A stretch of 64,000 nucleotides of DNA from Streptomyces xinghaiensis S187 (GTDB taxonomy: Bacteria > Actinomycetota > Actinomycetes > Streptomycetales > Streptomycetaceae). Location of the stretch: NCBI RefSeq assembly GCF_000220705.2, contig NZ_CP023202.1:3782001-3846000 (forward strand), read 5' to 3'. This document shows, in pieces, positions 57,431 through 64,000 of this stretch. The notes below the pieces were generated by a model. That model was not told the origin of the DNA. It was given only the letters and a program-made list of their open reading frames with translations, and ran no database searches. Positions within the stretch are counted from its first letter, which is position 1; every line of letters starts with the position of its first letter. A program made the translations under genes and the position numbers.

Positions 57431-57590
57431 GCGCAGTCGCCGAATCCCGCATGCGCGGAACAGCACCACCTGCACCAAGGGAACCGGGGAACCAATCCTT
57501 GGGGTGAATCGGGCCCCTCCGCGAGGAGGGAACCGTAGGAGACCTTCCTGCTCCGAACCCGTCAGCTAACCCGGTAGGCGAGAAGGAAGG
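57431..57590 (+). ncRNA. c-di-AMP riboswitch (ydaO/yuaA type)
   Basis: The conserved blocks of the ydaO riboswitch are all here in order: CGCCGAATC near the 5' end, GGGGAACC, GGGGTGAATC, GGAACCGTAGGAG, and the diagnostic CCGAACCCGTCAGCTAACC followed by GTAGGCGAGAAGGAAGG. P1 is formed by TCGCC (57437-57441) and GGCGA (57577-57581). The ribosome site AAAGGAG (57590-57596) abuts its 3' end. In actinobacteria this element usually precedes cell-wall hydrolase or resuscitation genes and shuts them off when c-di-AMP is high. The M23 gene starts 17 bases later. Confidence 0.95.
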
Positions 57591-57606
57591 AAAGGAGTGC
57601 GCCTCC

Positions 57607-58638
57607 GTGGCGTCCAGCAGCCCTGCCCCCGAGACGTGGGCCGGTCCGTCCACCTCCGGTCCCCTCTTCGACGGAGAGCCCGTCGGTGAGTGGAACCCCA
57701 CCGCCGACTCCACCGCCCCGGTCCGGGGCAGGCACCGCGTCGTCAAACAGCGCGGCGGAGGCATGGCCCGGAGCGGCGCCGTCCTGGGCGTCGGGGTGAT
57801 CGCGGCTGTAGGCGCCGGTGGCATGGCCACGGCCAAGGACCGCCCCCCGGCCCCCATCTCGCTGCCCGACCTCTCCCCGGTGACGGACAAGCTGCCCGCC
57901 ATCGACTCCCTGGTCGGCGGCTCCAACGACGTCTCCGCCACCGCGAGCCGCGCCCCGCTGTCGCAGGCCGGGCTCACCACCGACGAGATCGCCCAGGGCG
58001 CCGACGCCGGAGAGGCCCTGCGGGCCCGCATCATGCGCCAGGCCGAGCAGCAGCAGAGCGTCGCCGAGAGCACCGAACGGCTGGCCGCCGAGCAGGCCGC
58101 GCGGGAGAAGGCCGCCGAGGACGCCGCCGCCAAGAAGGCGGAGGCCGAGGCGGCCAAGAAGAAGGCCGCGGAAGAGGCCGAGCGCAAGGCGGCCGAGGAA
58201 GCCGCGCGCAAGGCGGAAGAGGAGCGGCTGGCCAAGCTGGCCGCCAGCTATGCGCTTCCGCTCTCCTCCTACACCCTCACCTCGAGCTTCGGCGAGTCCG
58301 GCTCCATGTGGTCCAGCAGCCACACCGGCCAGGACTTCGCCGCCCCGACCGGCACCCCCGTCAAGGCGGTGCACGGCGGCACGATCACCGAGGCCGGCTG
58401 GGCCGGTTCGTACGGCTACCGCATCATCCTCACCCTCGATGACGGCACGGAGATCTGGTACTGCCACCTCTCCTCGATGACCGTCACCTCCGGTGAGGTC
58501 ACCACCGGCGACACGATCGGCCGCGTCGGCTCCACCGGCAACTCCTCCGGCCCGCATCTCCACCTGGAGGTCCGGCCCGGCGGCGGCGACCCGGTGAACC
58601 CCGCGGCCTGGCTCCGCGACCACGGCAAGAACATCTGA
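57607..58638 (+). CDS. M23 peptidase under c-di-AMP riboswitch control
   Basis: 343 residues, GTG at 57607, ten bases after the AAAGGAG site. A TM or signal segment lies near 53-75 (RSGAVLGVGVIAAVGAGGMA), a long Ala/Glu/Lys coiled coil at about 125-215 (AEAAKKKAAEEAERKAAEE), then the LytM domain. Zinc ligands: His239 and Asp243 (SSHTGQDFA), His317/His319 (GPHLHLEVRPG); GRVGSTGNSSG precedes the latter. It is an exported peptidoglycan endopeptidase or activator. Control by c-di-AMP links wall turnover to turgor and spore germination signals. Confidence 0.95.
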   Translation: MASSSPAPETWAGPSTSGPLFDGEPVGEWNPTADSTAPVRGRHRVVKQRGGGMARSGAVLGVGVIAAVGAGGMATAKDRPPAPISLPDLSPVTDKLPAIDSLVGGSNDVSATASRAPLSQAGLTTDEIAQGADAGEALRARIMRQAEQQQSVAESTERLAAEQAAREKAAEDAAAKKAEAEAAKKKAAEEAERKAAEEAARKAEEERLAKLAASYALPLSSYTLTSSFGESGSMWSSSHTGQDFAAPTGTPVKAVHGGTITEAGWAGSYGYRIILTLDDGTEIWYCHLSSMTVTSGEVTTGDTIGRVGSTGNSSGPHLHLEVRPGGGDPVNPAAWLRDHGKNI

Positions 58639-59113
58639 ACCGCGGCACCGCACCGCACCGCGCCGCACCGCAGTCCGAGCCTTCAACCTCCGGCATCCCG
58701 CGGCACGTTCGCGGACGGGCCACGCGCGCTCGGCCCGGTACCGGGGGCCGGAAGCGGAGGGCGCGCTCGCAGACGCGCCCTCCGGCCTCCGGGTGTTACC
58801 CCGTGTCCCGCTTCTGCGTATGCCCCGCCTGCCTGCCGCAAACCCCGTGCCCTGCGGCTTTCCACGGACGGTGCCGGCCGGCCCCCGTTCCGGTCCACGG
58901 CCTCCCCGCATCGCCCCGCCCGCTCGCGGCGCGGGCCTCTGCTCCGGCAGCCCTGGTGCGTCCCCCCGACGCCAGGGCTGCCGGCCTGTCCGCCCTCTGA
59001 TCCCCTCCGGCCGGCCCGCCCCGGGGGCGTGAATCGCACGGCGCCGGGAACCTGCATGCACGGATGAGCACCGGGGCGCCGCCCCGGGCCGGAGTCGAGC
59101 GGAGGGTGCGGGG
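58639..59113. other. Intergenic region with terminator, no gene seen
   Basis: About 475 bases. Starts with a short CGCACCGCACCG-type simple repeat, then the terminator at 58755. No coding frame supported. The MFS promoter should lie near its end. Confidence 0.4.
58755..58784 (+). terminator. Terminator after the M23 gene
   Basis: Perfect 11-bp stem CGGAGGGCGCG / CGCGCCCTCCG with loop CTCGCAGA. Confidence 0.8.
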
Positions 59114-60628
59114 ATGGCGGCGGACTACCCCTTGGACGCGCGAGCGGGAACGGGCACGGTCACCACGGCCGTGCCCGCCCGGCTGGACAGACTGCCCTGG
59201 TCGCGCTGGCACTGGACCATCGTCATCGGCCTCGGCACCGTGTGGATCCTCGACGGCTTGGAGGTCACCGTCGTCGGCAACATCGCGGGCCGGCTCTCGG
59301 AGGAGGGCAGCGGTCTGCCCATCAGCTCCGGCCAGGTCACCGGTGTCGCCGCGGCGCTGTACGTCGCCGGGGCCTGTCTGGGCGCGCTCTTCTTCGGCCG
59401 CCTCACCGACCGCTACGGCCGCAAGAAGCTGTTCATCATCACGCTGGCCGTCTATCTGGGCGCCACCGCGCTGACCGCCCTTTCCTTCTCCAGCTGGTGG
59501 TTCTTCGTCTTCCGCTTCCTCACCGGCTTCGGCATCGGCGGCGAGTACGCGGCCATCAACTCGGCCATCGACGAGCTGATCCCCTCCCTCTACCGGGGCC
59601 GGGTCGACCTCATCATCAACGGCAGCTTCTGGCTGGGTGCGGTCGGCGGTTCCCTGCTGTCCATCGTCATGCTGGACACCGACATCTTCCCCAAGGACCT
59701 CGGCTGGCGGCTGACCTTCGGGCTGGGCGTCGTCTTCGGACTGGTGATCCTCCTCGTCCGCCGGCACGTACCGGAGAGTCCACGCTGGCTCTTCATCCAC
59801 GGCCGGGGCGAGGAGGCGGAAGCCCTGGTCCGGGAGGCCGAGGAGCAGGTCACCGCCGAGAAGGGCGAGGAACTCCCGGAGCCGGCCGGTGAGATCACCA
59901 TCCACCAGCGCAAGAGCATCGGCTTCGGCCTGATCGCCCGTACCGTCTTCTCGCACTACCGCAGGCGCGCCGTCCTCGGCTTCTCGCTCTTCATCGGCCA
60001 GGCCTTCCTCTACAACGCCATCACCTTCGGCTTCGGCGCGATCCTCACCACGTTCTACGACGTGGGCACCGGCTCCACCGGCTACTTCTTCGCGGTGATC
60101 GCGCTGGGGAACTTCTTCGGCCCGCTGCTGCTCGGCAAGCTCTTCGACACCGTGGGCCGCAAGATCATGATTTCCGGCACCTACATCCTCTCCGGTGTGC
60201 TCCTCTTCATCACCGCCTGGCTCTTCGACGGCGGCCATCTGACCGCCAGGACCCTCACCGCCTGCTGGTGCGTGGTGCTCTTCTTCGCCTCGGCCGGCGC
60301 GAGCTCCGCCTATCTGACGGTCAGCGAGGTCTTCCCGATGGAGACCCGGGCCATGGCGATCGCCTTCTTCTACGCGATCGGCACCGCCGCGGGCGGCATC
60401 AGCGGCCCGCTGGTCTTCGCGAAGCTCACCGGGTCGGGCGTCGTCGGCGACACCGTGCTGGCCTTCCAGATCGGTGCCGCGCTGATGACCCTGGCCGGTG
60501 TGGTGGCCGCCGTGCTCGCCGTACCGGCGGAGCGGCGTTCGCTGGAGGACATCGCCACCCCCCTCTCCCAGCGGACCGCCGAGCCGAGCGGGGCCGCCGG
60601 GGCACCGGCGCCCCGTACCGCGGGCTGA
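59114..60628 (+). CDS. MFS transporter (sugar-porter-like)
   Basis: 504 residues, 12 TM helices. Motif A between helices 2 and 3: GRLTDRYGRKK; the helix-5 motif FRFLTGFGIGGEYAAINSAIDEL; PESPRWLF after helix 6; a second motif A LGKLFDTVGRK between helices 8 and 9. These place it in the sugar porter/aromatic or metabolite:H+ symporter part of the MFS. The large central loop (about 215-275) is typical. It has no operon partners, so the substrate is open. Confidence 0.92.
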   Translation: MAADYPLDARAGTGTVTTAVPARLDRLPWSRWHWTIVIGLGTVWILDGLEVTVVGNIAGRLSEEGSGLPISSGQVTGVAAALYVAGACLGALFFGRLTDRYGRKKLFIITLAVYLGATALTALSFSSWWFFVFRFLTGFGIGGEYAAINSAIDELIPSLYRGRVDLIINGSFWLGAVGGSLLSIVMLDTDIFPKDLGWRLTFGLGVVFGLVILLVRRHVPESPRWLFIHGRGEEAEALVREAEEQVTAEKGEELPEPAGEITIHQRKSIGFGLIARTVFSHYRRRAVLGFSLFIGQAFLYNAITFGFGAILTTFYDVGTGSTGYFFAVIALGNFFGPLLLGKLFDTVGRKIMISGTYILSGVLLFITAWLFDGGHLTARTLTACWCVVLFFASAGASSAYLTVSEVFPMETRAMAIAFFYAIGTAAGGISGPLVFAKLTGSGVVGDTVLAFQIGAALMTLAGVVAAVLAVPAERRSLEDIATPLSQRTAEPSGAAGAPAPRTAG

Positions 60629-60741
60629 CGCCGGTGCCGCGCCCCGTGCCGAGCGGGGAACCCCGGCCGGGGAGCGGTAACCGCGGCCCGGTGACCGTGG
60701 CTCAGCGAGGGCGATCAGTAACGGCCGTCGGTAACGGCGGC

Positions 60742-62229
60742 TCAGTGACCGCCGGAGCCGGGGCCGTACGAGCCGGGACCGTACGGTGCGTACGGCCCCG
60801 GCCGCGGCTGTTGCCCCGGCGGCCACGGTCCCGGCTGCGGCCCCGTCCACGGCCCCTGCTGCCCCGGCTGGTACGGGACCCCGGGCCCGCCGGGCCCCTG
60901 CCCGTACGGCATCCCCGGTCCGTACGGCTGCCACCGCGGTGGCGCCACCGGTGCGGTGACCGCCGCGGCGTGCAGCAGGGCGGGCCGCGCCAGGGCCTTG
61001 CGCTGCCACAGATGGTGCAGCAGCTCCTGCTCGCGGACGGCGAAGTCCGCGCCCACCGCGCCCTGGTGGGCGCGCCGCCGCAGAAAGGCTAGGGCCGTGG
61101 CGAAGGACTGGTACTCGGAGACGGCCCGGGCGGCCGGAGCGCCGTGCGTACGGCGCGCGAGCCGCCGGGCGACCGCACGGGCCCGCATCGACGACAGCGC
61201 GTGCGGCTCGGCGGGCGCGAGCCAGCCCGCCGCCACATACGCCGGCAGGTACTCCCGGACGGCCCGCAGCTCGCCCGCCCGGGAGCGGATCACCACGGTG
61301 GTCAGCACCACGAACAGCGGCACCATGAACAGGGCGTAGACCGCGATGAAGCCGTGACCGCCCAGGGACGTCGAGCCGTTCCACACGCTGTGCAGGCCCA
61401 TGGCCGTCGCCAGCCCGGAGAGCGGCAGCAGGACCCGGCCGGCGCGTGCCCGCGGCGTGAGCTGCGCGACGAGCCCGAAACCGATCCCGGTCAGCGACGT
61501 GAACAGCGGGTGCGCGAACGGCGACAGCACGATGCGGACGATGAAGGTCTGCGCGGTCACGGACTCGAACCCCGAGTTGCCGAGCGCCTCGTCCTCGCCG
61601 AAGGCGGTGCCCAGGAAGAGGATGTTCTCGGTGAAGGCGAAGCCGGTGGCCGTGATCCCCGCTATCACCACACCGTCGACGATGCCGTGGAAGTCCCGCC
61701 GCCGGAAGACGAACAGCAGCAGCAGCGCCGCGGCCTTGGTGCTCTCCTCCACCACCGGGGCGACCACCGCCGCCCCCCAGGTGTCCGCGTCACCGGCCGA
61801 GGAGACCCCGGCCCGCGCGACGATCCACCGCACCGCGAGACCGTTGGCCAGAATCGCCACGAGGGTGGCGGCACACGCTCCCCAGGCGAACGCGAACGCC
61901 AGATTCCGCCAGGGCTCGGGCTCGACCCGGTCCAGCCAGCAGAACGCCGCCACCAGCAGGGGAACGGGAAGCACGGCGAGGCCCAGACCGACCACGAAGC
62001 CCCGGGTGCCGGTCTGCTGCCGGACCAGCGCGAGGATCACCAGACCGCACAGCGCCAGCAGGATGACCAGGGCGCCGACGCGCACCGCTCTGCTCTCCCA
62101 GAGCGCCCGGCGCGGCCGGTAGCGCCACTGCGCACGGTCGGGCACGGCGTCGAACCGGGGACGCGGCTGGTACTCCGGCACCGGCGGCTGCGCGGGACCG
62201 GGCCGCTGCGGGGGTGGGGACGGGTGCAT
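60742..62229 (-). CDS. PrsW-family intramembrane metalloprotease
   Basis: 495 residues. Eight or nine TM helices after a Pro-rich N-terminus. The PrsW motifs are present: VVEESTKAAALL (catalytic Glu-Glu), GFAFTENILFLG, SPFAHPLFTSLTGIGFG (metal His) and GLHSVWNGS. The C-terminal 60 residues are Pro/Gly/Gln/Tyr-rich (PYGPGMPYGQGPGG). PrsW cuts anti-sigma factors in Bacillus; the actinobacterial substrates are unknown. It lies 45 bases downstream of trmB on the same strand, so co-transcription is likely. Confidence 0.94.
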   Translation of the reverse strand: MHPSPPPQRPGPAQPPVPEYQPRPRFDAVPDRAQWRYRPRRALWESRAVRVGALVILLALCGLVILALVRQQTGTRGFVVGLGLAVLPVPLLVAAFCWLDRVEPEPWRNLAFAFAWGACAATLVAILANGLAVRWIVARAGVSSAGDADTWGAAVVAPVVEESTKAAALLLLFVFRRRDFHGIVDGVVIAGITATGFAFTENILFLGTAFGEDEALGNSGFESVTAQTFIVRIVLSPFAHPLFTSLTGIGFGLVAQLTPRARAGRVLLPLSGLATAMGLHSVWNGSTSLGGHGFIAVYALFMVPLFVVLTTVVIRSRAGELRAVREYLPAYVAAGWLAPAEPHALSSMRARAVARRLARRTHGAPAARAVSEYQSFATALAFLRRRAHQGAVGADFAVREQELLHHLWQRKALARPALLHAAAVTAPVAPPRWQPYGPGMPYGQGPGGPGVPYQPGQQGPWTGPQPGPWPPGQQPRPGPYAPYGPGSYGPGSGGH

Positions 62230-62274
62230 CCACCGACCCTAACGAGACCGGCCCGGCGGTGCGGCGGCCTTCGG

Positions 62275-63093
62275 TCAGCGGCGGCGGAACAGGACGTCGT
62301 GGACGCGGTGCCCCTTGCCGAGACCGGCGTTCTCGAACTTCGTCACCGGACGGAACGCGGGCCGGGGGGCGTAGCCGCCGCCGGGCACGGTGTTCTCCAG
62401 CTCGGGGCAGGCGGTCAGCACCTCCAGCATCTGCTCGGCGTACGGCTCCCAGTCGGTCGCGCAGTGGAACAGCGCGCCCGGCCGCAGCCGGTCCGCGGCC
62501 AGCGTGACGAACTCCGGCTGGATCAGCCGGCGCTTGTGGTGCCGCTTCTTGGGCCAGGGGTCCGGGAAGAACACCCGCAGGCCCGCCAGGGCGCCCGGCT
62601 CGATCATCTCCCGCAGCAGGATGATCGCGTCGCCGTTGGCCACCCGGATGTTCGTCAGCCCCTCGCGCTCGGCGAGCGCCAGCAGATTGCCCTGGCCGGG
62701 GGTGTGCACGTCGGCGGCGAGTATGCCGGTGCCGGGATCGTCGGCGGCCATCCGCGCGGTGGCCTCCCCCATGCCGAAGCCGATCTCCAGCACCACGGGC
62801 AGGCCGCCGAACAGGGCGTCGAGGTCGAGCGTGGACCGCCCGTCGATGTCCAGGCCCCGCGTCGGCCAGAGCCGGCGCAGCGCCTCTCCCTGCCCGGCTG
62901 TCACGCGCCCGCGGCGCGGCCGGAAGCTCCGGATCCGGCGCTCGTGGTGCGACCCGGCCGGGTCGACCGCGGGGCCTTCGGGGAACAGCAGCCTCCGCTC
63001 GGAGCGGTTCGCCTGCCGCGGGGCGGCCTCGGTGCGGGTGGCGCCGTGCGGATCGGGCACCGGCGGGGACGTGTGGTTACGGGAATCGGACAC
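62275..63093 (-). CDS. trmB: tRNA (guanine-46-N7-)-methyltransferase
   Basis: TrmB makes m7G46 in the variable loop of tRNAs. 272 residues from the GTG at 63093, which has GGAGG five bases upstream; an in-frame start ten codons earlier is less likely. SAM site VVLEIGFGMGEATA; substrate motif VFFPDPWPKKRHHKRRLI; ATDWEPYAEQMLE. The N-terminal 55 residues are a charged, likely disordered extension usual in Streptomyces. Confidence 0.96.
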   Translation of the reverse strand: MSDSRNHTSPPVPDPHGATRTEAAPRQANRSERRLLFPEGPAVDPAGSHHERRIRSFRPRRGRVTAGQGEALRRLWPTRGLDIDGRSTLDLDALFGGLPVVLEIGFGMGEATARMAADDPGTGILAADVHTPGQGNLLALAEREGLTNIRVANGDAIILLREMIEPGALAGLRVFFPDPWPKKRHHKRRLIQPEFVTLAADRLRPGALFHCATDWEPYAEQMLEVLTACPELENTVPGGGYAPRPAFRPVTKFENAGLGKGHRVHDVLFRRR

Positions 63094-63197
63094 AATGCCT
63101 CCGATTCTACGGCGGCCCCGCACCCGCCCGGGCGCCGACCGGGGCCGGAACCCCCGCAGCCGGCGGACGGGTCCGACGCGCCGAGCGGCGGGCAGCC

Positions 63198-64000
63198 CTA
63201 CACCCGCACCATGCCCAGGGCGGCCAGGGCCCGCCGCGCCACCTCGCGTCCGATCGGCAGCGAAGCCGTGGCGGCGGGGGAGGGCGCGTTCAGCACATGG
63301 ACGGTCCGGGGCGCCTCGGCGAACAGGAAATCGTCCACCAGACCGCCGTCCGGCAGCACCGCCTGTGCGCGGACCCCCGCCGGCGCCGGCACCAGATCCG
63401 CGGGGGACACCTCGGGCAGCATCCGCCGCACCGCCTCCGTGAAGGCCCTCTTCGAGAGCGAGCGGCGCAGCTCACCGGCGCCGTACCGCCAGTGGCGGCG
63501 GGCTATCCGCCAGGAACCGGGGAACGCCAGCGTCCCGGCCAGCTCGGCGGGGCGCAGGGTCCGCCAGTCATAGCCCTCGCGGGCCAGTGCGGGGACGGCG
63601 TTGGGGCCGATGTGCACATGGCCGTCGAGGCCCCGGGTGAGATGGACGCCCAGGAACGGGAACGCCGGGTCCGGCACCGGATAGACCAGGCCCCGGACCA
63701 GCCCGGCCCGGCTCGGCGCCAGTGCGTAGTACTCCCCGCGGAAGGGGACGATCCGCATGCCCGGCTCGTCACCGGCCAGCCGCGCCACCCGGTCGCTGTG
63801 CAGCCCCGCGCAGTTCACCAGGGCCCGGGCCCGCAGCACCGCGCCGTCTGCGGTGCGCACCGCGACCGACGAGGAGCGCCGGCCGACGGCCCGCACCTCG
63901 GCGCCGTACCGGATGCTCGCGCCCTCCTCCTCCGCCAGCCGGGCCAGCCGGCGGGCGACCGCCCCGTAATCGCACACCCCGGTGGAGCCGACATGGATCG
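63198..64000 (-). CDS. lhgO: L-2-hydroxyglutarate oxidase, C-terminal part, truncated by window edge
   Basis: The frame runs off the right edge (it reads ...HVGSTGVCDYGAVARRLARLAEEEGA). About 267 C-terminal residues are visible. VNCAGLHSDRVARLAG, FRGEYYALAP, VYPVPDPAFPFLGVHLTRGLDG and HIGPNAVPALAREGYDW are the LhgO/FAD-dependent DAO-family motifs; VLNAPSPAATASLPIGREVA closes the FAD site. It oxidises L-2-hydroxyglutarate to 2-oxoglutarate, removing a by-product metabolite. It lies 104 bases upstream of trmB on the same strand. Confidence 0.94.
   Translation of the reverse strand, partial: IHVGSTGVCDYGAVARRLARLAEEEGASIRYGAEVRAVGRRSSSVAVRTADGAVLRARALVNCAGLHSDRVARLAGDEPGMRIVPFRGEYYALAPSRAGLVRGLVYPVPDPAFPFLGVHLTRGLDGHVHIGPNAVPALAREGYDWRTLRPAELAGTLAFPGSWRIARRHWRYGAGELRRSLSKRAFTEAVRRMLPEVSPADLVPAPAGVRAQAVLPDGGLVDDFLFAEAPRTVHVLNAPSPAATASLPIGREVARRALAALGMVRV

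Noticed and set aside
58796..61384. An 862-codon frame on the - strand opposite the MFS gene
   Set aside because: Arg/Gly/Glu-rich shadow of the MFS transporter reading past its stop. No conserved features.

Overview
The window is a high-GC stretch of a Streptomyces chromosome. The evidence is the codon bias, the many GTG starts, the developmental regulator BldC, an Lsr2-type nucleoid protein, a TipAL-type regulator, and a purine gene cluster in the order expected for this genus (purD, purC, purSQL, purF, purM, then a leucine/valine-type dehydrogenase and bldC). Almost all of it looks like core chromosome. One short mobile element interrupts it.

Region by region. 1-3.4 kb: the end of a large membrane protein, a Streptomyces-type hypothetical protein and a SLATT two-TM protein. 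3.4-9.8 kb: purD and purC, separated by a protein that looks like an M48 peptidase without its zinc site and by a protein related to the dimethylformamidase large subunit. 9.8-14.5 kb: a four-gene ABC-2 exporter and DesKR-like two-component operon between two identical tRNA-Gly(GCC) genes, followed by an aberrant tRNA-Gly(UCC). 14.5-24.4 kb: an Lsr2 paralogue, purSQL, a winged-helix regulator with an M23 peptidase, a mycothiol-dependent-isomerase-like protein, purF and purM. With purD and purC, these genes cover PRPP amidotransferase, GAR synthetase, FGAM synthetase, AIR synthetase and SAICAR synthetase. The transformylase and carboxylase steps are not in the window. 24.5-29.6 kb: DUF3073, valine dehydrogenase, a hypothetical protein, bldC and tRNA-Asp. 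29.7-38.9 kb: a long HrpA RNA helicase, then an exported thiol-redox module (CPVC membrane protein, DsbA-like protein, CcdA-like protein) and two small proteins.

38,870-44,344 is a compact 5,367-bp pSAM2-like integrated element in the 3' end of tRNA-Phe, bounded by 108-bp direct repeats. It carries a nucleotidyltransferase, a GntR/KorSA-type repressor with three palindromic operators, a zinc-finger protein, a RepSA-type replication initiator and a tyrosine integrase broken by a one-base insertion. No transfer gene or excisionase was seen. A tRNA Phe-Asp-Glu cluster follows.

44.6-64 kb: a metallophosphoesterase, a zincin-like protein with two FluC fluoride-channel genes, a lipoprotein, a DEAD-box helicase with a structured leader and an RDDR-repeat tail, tRNA-Lys, a TipAL-like MerR regulator, a TPM-like membrane protein, a PP2C/SpoIIE phosphatase, a c-di-AMP (ydaO-type) riboswitch controlling an M23 peptidase, a sugar-porter-like MFS transporter, PrsW, TrmB and the end of an L-2-hydroxyglutarate oxidase.

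The observations most worth following up are: the tRNA-Gly(UCC), whose D-loop and T-loop changes recall the non-proteogenic peptidoglycan tRNA-Gly of staphylococci; the minimal tRNA-Phe element with its operators and paired arm-type repeats; the decayed tRNA-Asp 3'-end scars; and several palindromic operators at core-gene promoters. All function calls come from reading translations and motifs by eye. No database search was run.
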